Below are positions 18,747 through 26,529 of a stretch of DNA of 64,000 bases, piece after piece. The stretch is from JABDJX01 sp039942715. GTDB lineage: Bacteria > Pseudomonadota > Alphaproteobacteria > Rhodobacterales > Rhodobacteraceae. The notes beneath the pieces were generated by a model, which did no database searches, was not told the origin of the DNA, and was given only the letters and a program-made list of their open reading frames with translations. The translations under genes and the position numbers were made by a program. The DNA is taken from the NCBI GenBank assembly GCA_039942715.1, contig JBDVBY010000007.1:620001-684000 (forward strand), read 5' to 3'. Numbering within the stretch: position 1 is the stretch's first letter; the number at the start of each line of letters is the position of its first letter.

Positions 18747-19364
18747 TTAGGAGCGCGCCACATAGCGGTCGCGACGATGATTGACGGTGATGATGACGTT
18801 GATGATCACAGCACCAAGGAAAGACCAGCCAATCAGTGCGAGCGGGAAGAACAACAGCGCAAGGGCGAAGACAAACACATCAAAGAGCATCTGCGTTTTG
18901 CCTGCTTTGATGCCGCGTGTGTCTTGCAGCCAAAGGGCGACAATGCCGACGCCGCCCAGGGTGGCCCCGTGGCGAAACAGCGTCAAAAGCCCCATGCCTG
19001 CAAGCAATCCCGAAAAGAGCGCGGCCACAGCGGGTTGCGTTGTGTTGATCGTCAAAACCAGCGGCAGCGCTTCGGCGATGATCGACATCAGCGTGACGGC
19101 GATGAAGTTCTTCAGTGTGAAAACCCAGCCCAGTTGGCGGTAGCCAAGAATGTAGAAGGGCAGGTTGAGGGTGAAGAACAGAAGGCCGAATGTAAGGCCT
19201 GTGGGAACCGAGAGGATCAGCGACAGACCTGCGATCTGCCCGGTGAAAAGACCAGCGGCTTGCAGGAACTGAATGCCAAGGGCGACGAGTGTGGTTCCGG
19301 TAAGGATGCCAAGGACGTCTTCCCAAAGGCTGTGCTGATCGGGCGGTGTTTCGAGAAGGAGCAT
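18747..19364 (-). CDS. YitT-family membrane protein
   Basis: The 205-residue protein has five to six hydrophobic helices and the YitT hallmarks LQAAGLFTGQIAGLSLIL (about 33-50) and GATLGGVGIVALWLQD (about 132-147), followed by KAGKTQMLFDVFVF. It lacks the C-terminal soluble DUF2179 domain of longer relatives, which is usual for the short proteobacterial form. The function is not known. The gene is alone, with 83 bases to the next minus-strand gene, and may share its transcript. Confidence 0.85.
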   Translation of the reverse strand: MLLLETPPDQHSLWEDVLGILTGTTLVALGIQFLQAAGLFTGQIAGLSLILSVPTGLTFGLLFFTLNLPFYILGYRQLGWVFTLKNFIAVTLMSIIAEALPLVLTINTTQPAVAALFSGLLAGMGLLTLFRHGATLGGVGIVALWLQDTRGIKAGKTQMLFDVFVFALALLFFPLALIGWSFLGAVIINVIITVNHRRDRYVARS

Positions 19365-19832
19365 GCGTCAGGGTGTGCGGGGTTTTTCGGGGAGGGGCAA
19401 GTGTTGGGATGCGCGTTACTGCTTAATACTTGAAATGACTGCTTTGCGGACATTCCGGACTTTAACGACTTCTTTAGTAACGGCTGCTTCCAAAATTTTG
19501 CGACCCACGCGTTTGTGACTTACGCATTGAGCAGTGGCGCTTTGCGATCGAAGAAAATCAAATCGAACTTACCGTCTTCGCCAAGCGAAGCAGGCATTCA
19601 TACAGACTGCAGCATTGGTCAATATGGGCTCCAAGCCAACCTTAGTATCCTCTCCTTACCCAGATCGAAAACGAGCCGAAGGCTCCGGCTTAGCGCATGC
19701 CCATCCGGCGGGCTGGCGATTTAATGTCGGGGGCGCCGCGGGGGGTGAGGGAAGAAGTGCTTTGAGAAAAAAAGTGAATGTTCAGACGTTGCAGCGCTAG
19801 CGCACGGGCAGGTGCTGGACTGGCTGGTGCTG
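19365..19832. other. 468-base stretch with no recognisable gene
   Basis: Short open frames here have neither ribosome sites nor family likeness, and the base composition is mixed. There is no tRNA fold that I can see. A modest inverted repeat, CCGAAGGCTCCGG, occurs near 19676. The stretch must contain the promoter of the YitT gene and the 3' end of the pyrG transcript. It may be the worn remains of a lost gene, but nothing in it identifies one. Confidence 0.6.
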
Positions 19833-21476
19833 TTAAACCAACCGAGACACCTCTAAAGCCGCCTTCACAAACCCATCAAACAACGGATGCGGCGCGAACG
19901 GTTTGCTCTTCAATTCCGGGTGAAACTGCACCCCGATAAACCAAGGGTGGTCTTTCACCTCGACGATCTCGGGCAAACGCCCATCCGGCGACATCCCAGA
20001 AAACTGCAACCCTTGTTCTTCCAACTGTTCGCGGTAGGCGATGTCTACCTCATAGCGGTGGCGGTGGCGCTCTTCGATTGTGGTTTCGCCGTAGACCTCG
20101 GCCACTTTTGAGCCTGTTTTAAGGTTCGCGGTGTAGGCCCCAAGGCGCATGGTGCCGCCTTTGTCGTCGTCGACTTTGCGCTTGGTGACGTGGTTGCCCT
20201 GCACCCATTCTTTGAGGTGGTAGACCACTGGCTCGAAGCGTTTTTTGCCTGCTTCGTGGTCGAACTCTTCCGAGCCTGCGTCTTTCATGCCCGCCAGATT
20301 GCGCGCCGCCTCGATGACGGCCATTTGCATGCCGAGGCAAATGCCGAGGTAGGGGATTTTCTTTTCGCGCGCGTATTGCGCCGCTTTGATCTTGCCTTCG
20401 GTGCCGCGCTCGCCAAATCCGCCGGGCACAAGGATCGCGTGGTAGCCTTCCAGCGTGGCGGCGGCATCTTTGCCTTCGAACACTTCGGCGTCGATCCACT
20501 CAGCGCGCACGCGGGTGCGGTTGGCCATGCCACCGTGGGTCAGCGCTTCTGCGATAGATTTGTAGGCATCCCCAAGCTGGGTGTATTTGCCGACAATGGC
20601 GACTTTGACTTCGCCTTCTGCTGTATCAAGCCGATCTTTGACATCGAGCCAACGGGACAGGTTCGGCTTGGGGGCCGGGGCAATTTGGAAAGCGTCAAGT
20701 ACGGCTTGGTCAAGGCCAACGGCGTGGTAGGCAAGGGGCGCTTCATAGATAGATTTGAGGTCGTAAGCGGGGATCACAGCTTCGGGGCGCACGTTACAGA
20801 AAAGCGCGATTTTGGCGCGTTCTTTTTCCGGGATTTCGTGTTCTGAGCGGCAGACAAGGACGTCTGGCTGCAGACCGATGGAGCGGAGTTCTTTGACGCT
20901 GTGCTGGGTTGGTTTGGTTTTAAGTTCGTGGGAGGCGGCTAGGTAAGGAAGCAGGGTGAGGTGCATGAAGATGCACTGGCCACGCGGTTTATCTTGGGAG
21001 AACTGGCGGATCGCCTCAAAAAACGGCAAACCTTCAATGTCACCGACGGTGCCGCCGATTTCGCAGAGCATGAAATCGACTTCGTCCTCGCCAATCGCGA
21101 TGAAGTCTTTGATTTCATTTGTCACATGCGGGATTACTTGGATGGTTTTGCCTAAATAGTCGCCGCGACGTTCTTTTTCGAGCACGTTGGAGTAGATACG
21201 CCCTGACGAGACAGAGTCTGTTCCGCGTGCGTGCACGCCGGTGAAACGTTCATAATGCCCAAGGTCGAGATCGGTTTCTGCGCCATCGTCGGTGACAAAG
21301 ACTTCGCCATGTTCAAACGGGCTCATCGTGCCGGGATCGACGTTGAGGTAGGGGTCAAGTTTACGCAGGCGCACCGAGTAGCCGCGGGCCTGCAAAAGCG
21401 CTCCAAGGGCCGCTGAAGCCAAGCCTTTTCCAAGCGAAGACACCACACCGCCGGTGATGAATACAAACCTTGCCAT
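19833..21476 (-). CDS. pyrG: CTP synthase (glutamine-hydrolysing)
   Basis: The 547-residue enzyme makes CTP from UTP, ATP and glutamine. The synthase domain starts ITGGVVSSLGKGLASAALG and carries the Mg/ATP and UTP sites through about residue 267 (DPYLNVDPGTMSPFEHGEV, EIGGTVGDIEG, RGQCIFMHLT). The class I glutamine amidotransferase domain has the oxyanion strand VPGGFGERG (about 351), the nucleophile Cys in GICLGMQ (about 378) and the His-Glu pair in GVQFHPE (about 518). It is full length with all catalytic residues. The neighbouring secG, usually close to pyrG in related genomes, is separated here by about 2.4 kb of relics and an unusual ubiC. Confidence 0.98.
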   Translation of the reverse strand: MARFVFITGGVVSSLGKGLASAALGALLQARGYSVRLRKLDPYLNVDPGTMSPFEHGEVFVTDDGAETDLDLGHYERFTGVHARGTDSVSSGRIYSNVLEKERRGDYLGKTIQVIPHVTNEIKDFIAIGEDEVDFMLCEIGGTVGDIEGLPFFEAIRQFSQDKPRGQCIFMHLTLLPYLAASHELKTKPTQHSVKELRSIGLQPDVLVCRSEHEIPEKERAKIALFCNVRPEAVIPAYDLKSIYEAPLAYHAVGLDQAVLDAFQIAPAPKPNLSRWLDVKDRLDTAEGEVKVAIVGKYTQLGDAYKSIAEALTHGGMANRTRVRAEWIDAEVFEGKDAAATLEGYHAILVPGGFGERGTEGKIKAAQYAREKKIPYLGICLGMQMAVIEAARNLAGMKDAGSEEFDHEAGKKRFEPVVYHLKEWVQGNHVTKRKVDDDKGGTMRLGAYTANLKTGSKVAEVYGETTIEERHRHRYEVDIAYREQLEEQGLQFSGMSPDGRLPEIVEVKDHPWFIGVQFHPELKSKPFAPHPLFDGFVKAALEVSRLV

Positions 21477-21689
21477 TGTCGGATATCCCCCGTGAACCGC
21501 TCTTTTTTGGCTGTGATTGAGACCTTTTTAGAGGGTCAAATTTCACAGCATCACGGGATTTAAGCCTTAAGGGATTCTCGCGCACTTCGCAACCACGTGG
21601 CGCAAGATGTTGCGGTTTTTTCTGCAAGTGCCGCTAAGTCTTTGTTTGTGACGTCTTTGTTTGCGCCACGCTTGGCGTGTCGCGGAAAC

Positions 21690-21738
21690 GAGGGGTTCCA
21701 CCCCTCGCGCTCCCCTGAGTATTTTCAAATAGATGAAG
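21690..21738 (+). repeat. intergenic hairpin-plus-AGTATTTT repeat, copy A
   Basis: The unit is a 6-bp hairpin (GAGGGG, loop, CCCCTC), then CGCGCT-CCC, then GAGTATTTT-AAA-TAGATGAAG. A second copy lies at 49670-49719 in the same orientation; the two differ in the loop and a few bases but share the order and spacing. Both lie at the 3' end of minus-strand genes. Such units look like a dispersed element of this genome, perhaps a terminator family. Confidence 0.7.
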
Positions 21739-22207
21739 CCGGTAACGTTTTTGGGCTGGGTGTGCAGGTGACCCAATCCGCGTAGTGGGTTTCAAAAAAG
21801 GTTGCCATGCGCGCAGTGACCCAAATTAGCCCATAGCTCCGGAAGATGTCTGTTTCAGGCGCTTTGGCAGGGTCAAATCGCGCTGTGCCCTCAATCTGCA
21901 AGCCCGGGTTTGCAGGCACATGCAGTGCCCACACCGCTGGCATTTGGGTCAGAAGCTCAGGTGCGTGTTTGCCGCGTTCAATATAATTCGCTGGTTCACC
22001 GCCAGCAGGCAGTTTTGCGGGCATATCAGCGGATGTTTCCCAGTCGGTCCAGTTGATCAGGACGGTTTTGTCGTAGGTCACAGGCAAAAATGCGAACCCG
22101 GTGAACCCGGATGCTTCAAGGTGGGCGCGCACATCGGATGTGACGATAATTTCGTTCCACGGAAAGCTAATGGGCGGAACAAAGGGGCCAGAGCGTGCCA
22201 AGGACAA
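21725..22207 (-). pseudogene. 3' fragment of an Imm11/DUF1629-like protein gene
   Basis: About 150 codons remain, with IIVTSDVRAHLEASGFTGF, KTVLINWTDWETSADMP and a Trp-rich end. The pattern IIVTSD-x-L-E-x-x-G-x-x-G-F resembles the C-terminal part of DUF1629/Imm11-like proteins, some of which are immunity proteins; the likeness is by eye only. There is no proper 5' end: at about 22207-22215 the sequence joins, in a different frame, a biotin-carboxylase fragment. It is therefore best read as a truncated remnant. The repeat copy A overlaps its last codons. Confidence 0.6.
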
Positions 22208-22214
22208 AGGGAGG

Positions 22215-22540
22215 CCAATAGCATCGCCTCAGCGGTGGGGCCAATAAACGTCAAATTGTGGTCAGCACAAATTTCGGCAAACTGAGCGTTTTCCGCCAAA
22301 AAGCCATAGCCCGGATGAATCGCCGTGGCATCCCGCGTCAGCGCAGCAGCAATAATATTTGGAATGTTGAGATAGCTTTTGGAGCTGGAGGCTTCGCCAA
22401 TACACACGGCTTCATCCGCCAGCTGTACATGCAGGGCACTGCGGTCAACGGTGGAGTGGACGGCTACCGTAGCAATCCCCATCTCCTATGCGCAGTGCGA
22501 TTTCGCCCCGATTGGCAATCAAAATTTTGGAAAACCTCAT
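22215..22540 (-). pseudogene. 5' fragment of a biotin carboxylase paralogue (frameshifted and truncated)
   Basis: From ATG 22540 the frame reads SKILIANRGEIALRI, the first strand and P-loop of biotin carboxylases. A deletion of about 14 bases, removing the equivalent of IRACR, then shifts the frame. The homology resumes in another frame as EMGIATVAVHST, continues through HPGYGFLAENAQFAEIC, and stops after FIGPTAEAM near 22215. The remaining 330 or so residues are gone. It is diverged from the complete accC at 46185-47531, so it is probably a relic of a catabolic acyl-CoA carboxylase rather than a copy of accC. Confidence 0.85.
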
Positions 22541-22865
22541 CTGGCAGCCAGCGACTTTGCACTGAGTAATTAAGAAGATGATCGTATCACGCAGGGCCTG
22601 CCTGATATTAAGAAGAACTTTTCTTTGTTTTTTGCTCTTGTCAATAGTTTATAGAGGGCCCACAAATAACCTGCGCGGCGGGGGAAACACCACCAACAAA
22701 GAAAGGCGTGGCAAAGTGCACGTTATGCCGTTTTGCTATAAATCGATGTGCGAAGCAAAAAAACAGCTAGCTTGCCCTCAACTGCTAGCCTGCAACCTGG
22801 GTATTTGTGTAAAAGCAAATGCTTTCAAAAGGTGAATTCCTTTGGGTTAATCGCACACCGCTATC
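22541..22865. other. 325-base AT-rich gap upstream of tRNA-Leu
   Basis: I see no gene. The stretch has lower GC than the genome around it and a few A and T runs. It holds GCTATAAAT near 22733-22741, which could be a -10-like box for the tRNA but is far from it. It lies between the divergent biotin-carboxylase relic and tRNA-Leu, and its composition fits foreign or decaying DNA. Confidence 0.5.
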
Positions 22866-22946
22866 GCGGATGTGGTGGAATTGGTAGACACGCACGCTTG
22901 AGGGGCGTGTGGCTCACGCCTTCGAGTTCGAGTCTCGCCATCCGCA
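22866..22946 (+). tRNA. tRNA-Leu, anticodon GAG
   Basis: The sequence folds as a class II tRNA. The acceptor stem is GCGGATG with CATCCGC, closing at 22866-22872 and 22939-22945, with A 22946 as discriminator. The anticodon stem is CACGC with GCGTG around the loop TTGAGGG, giving anticodon GAG at 22900-22902, which reads CUC and CUU. A short variable arm and the TTCGAGTCT T-loop follow. The CCA end is not encoded. The GAG tRNA-Leu lies next to secG in E. coli too. tRNA 3' ends are frequent integration sites, but I found no second copy of this 3' end nearby. Confidence 0.96.
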
Positions 22947-23100
22947 TAAGCCTCGTTAGAGGCGCAACTCTAATAAGCGAGAGCTGTTTAACGACGGTTC
23001 GCGCTTGTGTTTTAAACGCGTTTTATAAAGGTGAGATTCAGCGTAATCGGCTACGAGATCGCCTTCTTCGTTATGATGATAGAACGATACGTAAACTTTT

Positions 23101-23718
23101 GTGAACGCTTTGGCTTCAGCTCCTTCTATCCTTCCAATTTCCCAGCAGACCCATTGGCATTCTTTAACCCCGCTTTGGCAAGGTGATAAAGCAGTGGTTC
23201 AGCGCGGGTTACCCCACGACCAGCTATCGCCTGCCTGGCAAATTCTGATGCTAGGAGACGGATCGCCAACGCGCCATCTACAGCTGCTAACGCGCGAGCC
23301 AACAGAAGTCGATGTTATTGACATGTCTTTGGTTGGCCCGGAGGGGGATACAGCCCCGCATCAAATTGCAGAGGTCCCAGGGCCACATTTGCGGCGGCAG
23401 GTCTGGCTCAGGACGGCTTCGGGGCAGCGGTTGGCATATGCGACCTCTTGGTGGGAGGCCAGCCACGTTGATGAGTATTTAGAGAATAGAGATTTGCCGA
23501 TTTGGACTAGCTTGGCCAAGCTGCGTACAGAGCTGTATCGAGATATCCAGGGCATTGAATTCGGCCATTCGGCAGCCCTAGAAAAGGCTTTTGGGCAAAA
23601 GGGGCCTTTTTGGGGGCGGCATTATCTGTTTTGGCATCATGGCAAGCCGCTGACGCTGATTTATGAGGTGTTTTCCCCGTATTTAATACGTTACTTGGGT
23701 CCGATGGGCTCGGTATAG
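23101..23718 (+). CDS. ubiC: chorismate lyase of cyanobacterial type
   Basis: The 205-residue protein would split chorismate into 4-hydroxybenzoate and pyruvate, the first step of quinone head-group synthesis. The segments QILMLGDGSPTRHLQLLT (about 47-64), LRRQVWLRTASGQRLAYATS and PFWGRHYLFWHHGKPLTLIY, ending EVFSPYL, read like cyanobacterial UbiC (DUF98 group) rather than the shorter enterobacterial type. The start is GTG 23101 without a clear ribosome site; the next in-frame ATG would remove 48 conserved residues. The gene sits alone beside tRNA-Leu, between relics, which suggests acquisition by transfer. Whether it is expressed is unknown. Confidence 0.85.
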   Translation: MNALASAPSILPISQQTHWHSLTPLWQGDKAVVQRGLPHDQLSPAWQILMLGDGSPTRHLQLLTREPTEVDVIDMSLVGPEGDTAPHQIAEVPGPHLRRQVWLRTASGQRLAYATSWWEASHVDEYLENRDLPIWTSLAKLRTELYRDIQGIEFGHSAALEKAFGQKGPFWGRHYLFWHHGKPLTLIYEVFSPYLIRYLGPMGSV

Positions 23719-23886
23719 GCCATCGCTTGCCAGCCTTATGCGAGTGATTAACTTAAGCTGCCGACATTAAGATGGACGGGTGGAATCTAGCCAAATTTGG
23801 GCGCGGACCGGGCCGTAATGTTCACGTAGCGATCGCTCGACTTTTTTCCGGGCCGAGGCTGATTTGAGATTTAAACGCTATTGGTT

Positions 23887-24261
23887 TTAGTCGAGGCCCG
23901 GAACGGATGCGGCCCCACCACTTGCGCCACCGGGGATCGGCGGTAACAGGCTGTCGCCTGACGGGATTTGACCCGGTGTTGTGCCTTCTGGAGCTTCGAT
24001 GCCAAGGCGGTCCAGAACCGAGCCATTGGCGGTTTTTTGAGCGGCCACGATCGTCAGGGCCAGTGACGTACAGATAAAGGCGATCGCCAAAATCCATGTG
24101 ATTTTACCAAGCGCTGTTGCTGCGCCGCGTGAGCTGACGACACCGCCGCCGCCACCGCCGCCACCAAGGCCCATGCCGCCGCCTTCAGAGCGCTGCAAAA
24201 GCACGCATCCGATCAAGGACAAGGCCAGGATCAGGTGGACGATAAGAATGACGTTTTCCAT
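23887..24261 (-). CDS. secG: SecG, preprotein translocase subunit
   Basis: The 124-residue inner-membrane protein has the two SecG helices (about 4-22 and 53-72) around the conserved loop VLLQRSEGGGMGLGGG (about 20-35), here extended to an unusual run of glycines followed by SSRGAATALGKITW. SecG assists SecYEG in protein export. The C-terminal 45 residues are Pro/Gly-rich and probably disordered, as is common in Rhodobacterales. The gene reads toward pyrG, but 2.4 kb of inserted or decayed DNA lies between. Confidence 0.95.
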   Translation of the reverse strand: MENVILIVHLILALSLIGCVLLQRSEGGGMGLGGGGGGGGVVSSRGAATALGKITWILAIAFICTSLALTIVAAQKTANGSVLDRLGIEAPEGTTPGQIPSGDSLLPPIPGGASGGAASVPGLD

Positions 24262-24487
24262 ATGCGCGCTCTTTGGAACTGTGTGTGACGTGTCACTTAA
24301 GTCAGAGTGGGGTTTGGTGCAAGGGGTGTGTGGGGGAAGGATGTGCGTGGTTTGTTGATATTGATCTGTTGGTTTTGCCAGTCACTGTCAGCTTTGAGCC
24401 CATTTTACCTGTTTTCTGTATCGCGGCGGATGTCCGGTCTGGGGAAGGCAATGATCGCCACGCAAATGAGGGTTGGTCATGTCTGCC

Positions 24488-25111
24488 TCAGATATCAAAA
24501 AAGACGGTTTCATTTGGCCCTTGCAGGTGAATGTCGAAACGGTAAGTGCCGTCTGCTTGTTTCTTGGCAAGCAAGGTCGGGATGCGGTTTTGATGCTCCA
24601 ACCGCGTCAGGATTGGGTCCGCCGCGTTGGCCTCGCTTTCGTCGTCAAAGTAAATCCGGGTATGCAATCCAATGTTGATCCCTCTTGCGACCACCCATGC
24701 GGTTATGTGCGGCGCTTGCATTCGGCCATCGGGGAAGGGCACAGCGCCAGGCTTGACTGTTTCAAATGTAAATTCGCCTGTATCCATGTTTCCGGGGGAG
24801 CGGCCCCAGCCGGTAAAGTTCGGGTCAGCCGTGCCGCGCGTCTCATTGGCCGATGGAAACAAACCAGCCGCGTCCGGTTGCCAAATTTCAATCATCGCGT
24901 CGCGTAGGGGCGTGCCCATCCCATCAAAAACTGCGCCTCTGATTTTGATCTCAGTGCCCTGCACAGGACCGGTCTTCATCGCGCTGCCAAGATCACCGCC
25001 ATAGATGTCGATGCCCGCAAAGTTCGGGGTGCAACCGATATGAACATAGGGGCCAGCAGTTTGGCTGGGGCTTTCGCGCAGAAAGGTGTCAAGTTGCTGA
25101 GTCATAGTCAC
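24488..25111 (-). CDS. pcaG: protocatechuate 3,4-dioxygenase alpha subunit
   Basis: The 207-residue subunit partners PcaH to open protocatechuate to 3-carboxymuconate. SQTAGPYVHIGC (about 15-26), GAVFDGMGTPLRDAMIEIWQ and FTGWGRSPGNMDTGEFTFET match the alpha chain. The iron ligands are carried by the beta chain, so their absence here is expected. The ATG overlaps the pcaH stop (ATGA), so the pair is coupled. A pcaB gene often follows; none is present in the 226 bases before secG. Confidence 0.95.
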   Translation of the reverse strand: MTMTQQLDTFLRESPSQTAGPYVHIGCTPNFAGIDIYGGDLGSAMKTGPVQGTEIKIRGAVFDGMGTPLRDAMIEIWQPDAAGLFPSANETRGTADPNFTGWGRSPGNMDTGEFTFETVKPGAVPFPDGRMQAPHITAWVVARGINIGLHTRIYFDDESEANAADPILTRLEHQNRIPTLLAKKQADGTYRFDIHLQGPNETVFFDI

Positions 25112-25851
25112 ATCCCGTCCTTGCGGTTCTCGAAATAGGTTTGGCGTCTTCCGCGCAGCACCATGTCGAATTTGTAAGCCAAGCTATCCATCGGAACGGT
25201 ACGGTTCATGTCCAAGGGCGCTGTCAACGCATCGACGGCCTCTTTTGATTTGAGAACGCCGACAATCGGGCAAAGCGGGATAAGCGGATCCCCCTGAAAG
25301 TACATCTGAGTGATGAGCCGCTGCGCAAACCCGTGGCCGAACAGCGAAAAGTGTATATGGGCTGGACGCCAGTCGTTCATTCCGTTGGGCCAAGGGTAGG
25401 GGCCCGGCATGATGGTGCGGAACTCGTATGACCCGTCTTCGCCTGTGATAGTGCGCCCGCACCCTCCGAAATTCGGGTCCAGCGCGGCCAAATAGCTTTC
25501 TTTTTTGTGGCGATATCGTCCTCCCGCATTGGCTTGCCATGCTTCGATCAGGGCACTCGGAACGCCACGCCCGTTTTCATCCATCACACGCCCATGCACA
25601 ATGATGCGCGGGCCAATCGCGCTCTCGCCTGCCGTGGCGAAGTTGTGAATCAGGTCGTTGTCGAGATCGCCCAAAAGGGTGTGGCCAAACACGGGCGAGG
25701 TCTCTTCGGAAAGCGTTGTTGGAAACGACAGCAACGCAGCCTGCGGGCTGCGTTTGACGCTCGTTTTGTAAAGAGGGGTCAATGCGTCAGGCTGCCAGGC
25801 GCGATCGCGCGGGATGTAGTCACCTTGTTTTGGTGCTTGTTCAGCGCTCAT
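25108..25851 (-). CDS. pcaH: protocatechuate 3,4-dioxygenase beta subunit
   Basis: The 247-residue iron-bearing subunit contains GRVMDENGRGVPSALIEAWQANAGGRYRHKKE (about 105-136, given here in pieces: GRVMDENGRGVP and EAWQANAGGRYRHK), then GPYPWPNGMNDWRPAHIHFS with the Tyr and His ligands, and LFGHGFAQRLITQMYFQGD. The four expected Fe(III) ligands, two Tyr and two His, appear to be in place. The length is normal. The gene overlaps both neighbours by four bases, so pcaC-pcaH-pcaG act as one translational unit. Confidence 0.95.
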   Translation of the reverse strand: MSAEQAPKQGDYIPRDRAWQPDALTPLYKTSVKRSPQAALLSFPTTLSEETSPVFGHTLLGDLDNDLIHNFATAGESAIGPRIIVHGRVMDENGRGVPSALIEAWQANAGGRYRHKKESYLAALDPNFGGCGRTITGEDGSYEFRTIMPGPYPWPNGMNDWRPAHIHFSLFGHGFAQRLITQMYFQGDPLIPLCPIVGVLKSKEAVDALTAPLDMNRTVPMDSLAYKFDMVLRGRRQTYFENRKDGM

Positions 25852-26228
25852 AAGTCCACTCCCATTTCGGCATACGTTTGTTTTGCCAATTTGATGGCAT
25901 GATTAGCTTTTGGGACACCAGCATAGACTGCAACGTGCATAAAGGCTTGCAGGACGTCTTGCGGAGTAGCGCCCGTGTTGGCCGTGGCACGGATGTGCAT
26001 CGGGATTTCTTCGAAACTACCAGTGGCCGCCAACAACGATAGGGTCAGCATTGAACGCTCGCGATTGCTTATGCTGTCGTCGGACCACAATGTGCCCCAT
26101 GCACCTTCGGTAATCATGCTTTGAAATGGCGCATCGAAATCCGTCTTGTTTGCTTCGGTGTGGTCCACATGAGCGTCGCCCAAGACCGAACGACGCGTCG
26201 ACATTCCTTGTTCAAAACGGTCATGCAT
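25848..26228 (-). CDS. pcaC: 4-carboxymuconolactone decarboxylase
   Basis: The 126-residue small all-helical protein belongs to the CMD family. Visible marks are FDAPFQSMITEGAWGTLWSD (about 31-50), ERSMLTLSLLAATG, IRATANTGATPQDVLQAFMHVAVYAG and the end VPKANHAIKLAKQTYAEM. It turns 4-carboxymuconolactone into 3-oxoadipate enol-lactone. Its ATG overlaps the stop of the 68-codon relic upstream (TAATG), so translation may still be coupled to that relic. The following step, PcaD, is lost at this locus. Confidence 0.95.
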   Translation of the reverse strand: MHDRFEQGMSTRRSVLGDAHVDHTEANKTDFDAPFQSMITEGAWGTLWSDDSISNRERSMLTLSLLAATGSFEEIPMHIRATANTGATPQDVLQAFMHVAVYAGVPKANHAIKLAKQTYAEMGVDL

Positions 26229-26434
26229 TAAGAGTGCTCCTTCAAAAACGGGGTCAGGATTGCAGCAAAGGCTGCAGAGTTTTCGACGTATGGCACCGTT
26301 GCGTCACTCAAATCAGCGCCCGTAATTGCCGCACAGCATGCGGTATATCCGGTTGTCGGAGTGCGTGAGAGTTTTGCACCCCATAGCAACAGTCCCGATG
26401 GATCGCGCCCTATGATTGTGACCTGCGTCTTCAT
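26228..26434 (-). pseudogene. chimeric relic of pobA start and pcaD pieces
   Basis: The 68-codon frame begins MKTQVTIIGRDPSGLLLW, like the FAD-binding start of 4-hydroxybenzoate 3-monooxygenase (PobA). It then switches to LSRTPTTGYTACCAAITGAD, a segment typical of the middle of 3-oxoadipate enol-lactonase (PcaD), and ends VPYVENSAAFAAILTPFLKE, like the PcaD C-terminus. Two deletions within a former pobA-pcaD pair would explain this. The glycine-rich PobA loop is already altered (GRDPSG for GAGPSG), and the nucleophile region of PcaD is absent, so no enzyme activity is expected. Its start and its TAATG junction with pcaC survive, which may keep it as a translated leader. Confidence 0.8.
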
Positions 26435-26471
26435 GTCGTTTATCCCGTTATACCCTCTGATCTTCCTATAA

Positions 26472-26487
26472 TTGAAATGGCATTCAA
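26472..26487. promoter_or_regulatory. candidate LysR/PcaQ operator
   Basis: TTGAA and TTCAA lie 6 bases apart as an inverted repeat, in the divergent gap between pcaQ and the pca genes. This fits the general T-N11-A pattern of LysR sites. It is about 40 bases before the relic's ATG and about 45 before the pcaQ start. The match is by position and symmetry only. Confidence 0.45.
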
Positions 26488-26529
26488 AATGAGATATTGG
26501 GCAATTTACTTATCCAAAAGGGAATGAAT

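Noticed and set aside
19534..19800. 88-codon frame in the gap upstream of pyrG's 3' end
   Set aside because: No ribosome site, no recognisable motif, and unusual residue composition.
22748..23104. Open frame of 118 codons across tRNA-Leu
   Set aside because: It runs through the whole tRNA gene and has no likeness to known proteins.
23829..23836. GCGATCGC (cyanobacterial HIP1 motif) close to the cyanobacterial-type ubiC
   Set aside because: The same octamer occurs at several other places in the window (for example near 24073, 26572, 40903 and 60267), so it is ordinary for this genome and no evidence of cyanobacterial origin.
24388..24570. Possible pcaB start after pcaG
   Set aside because: The minus-strand frame shows no PcaB motif and overlaps pcaG for a third of its length.
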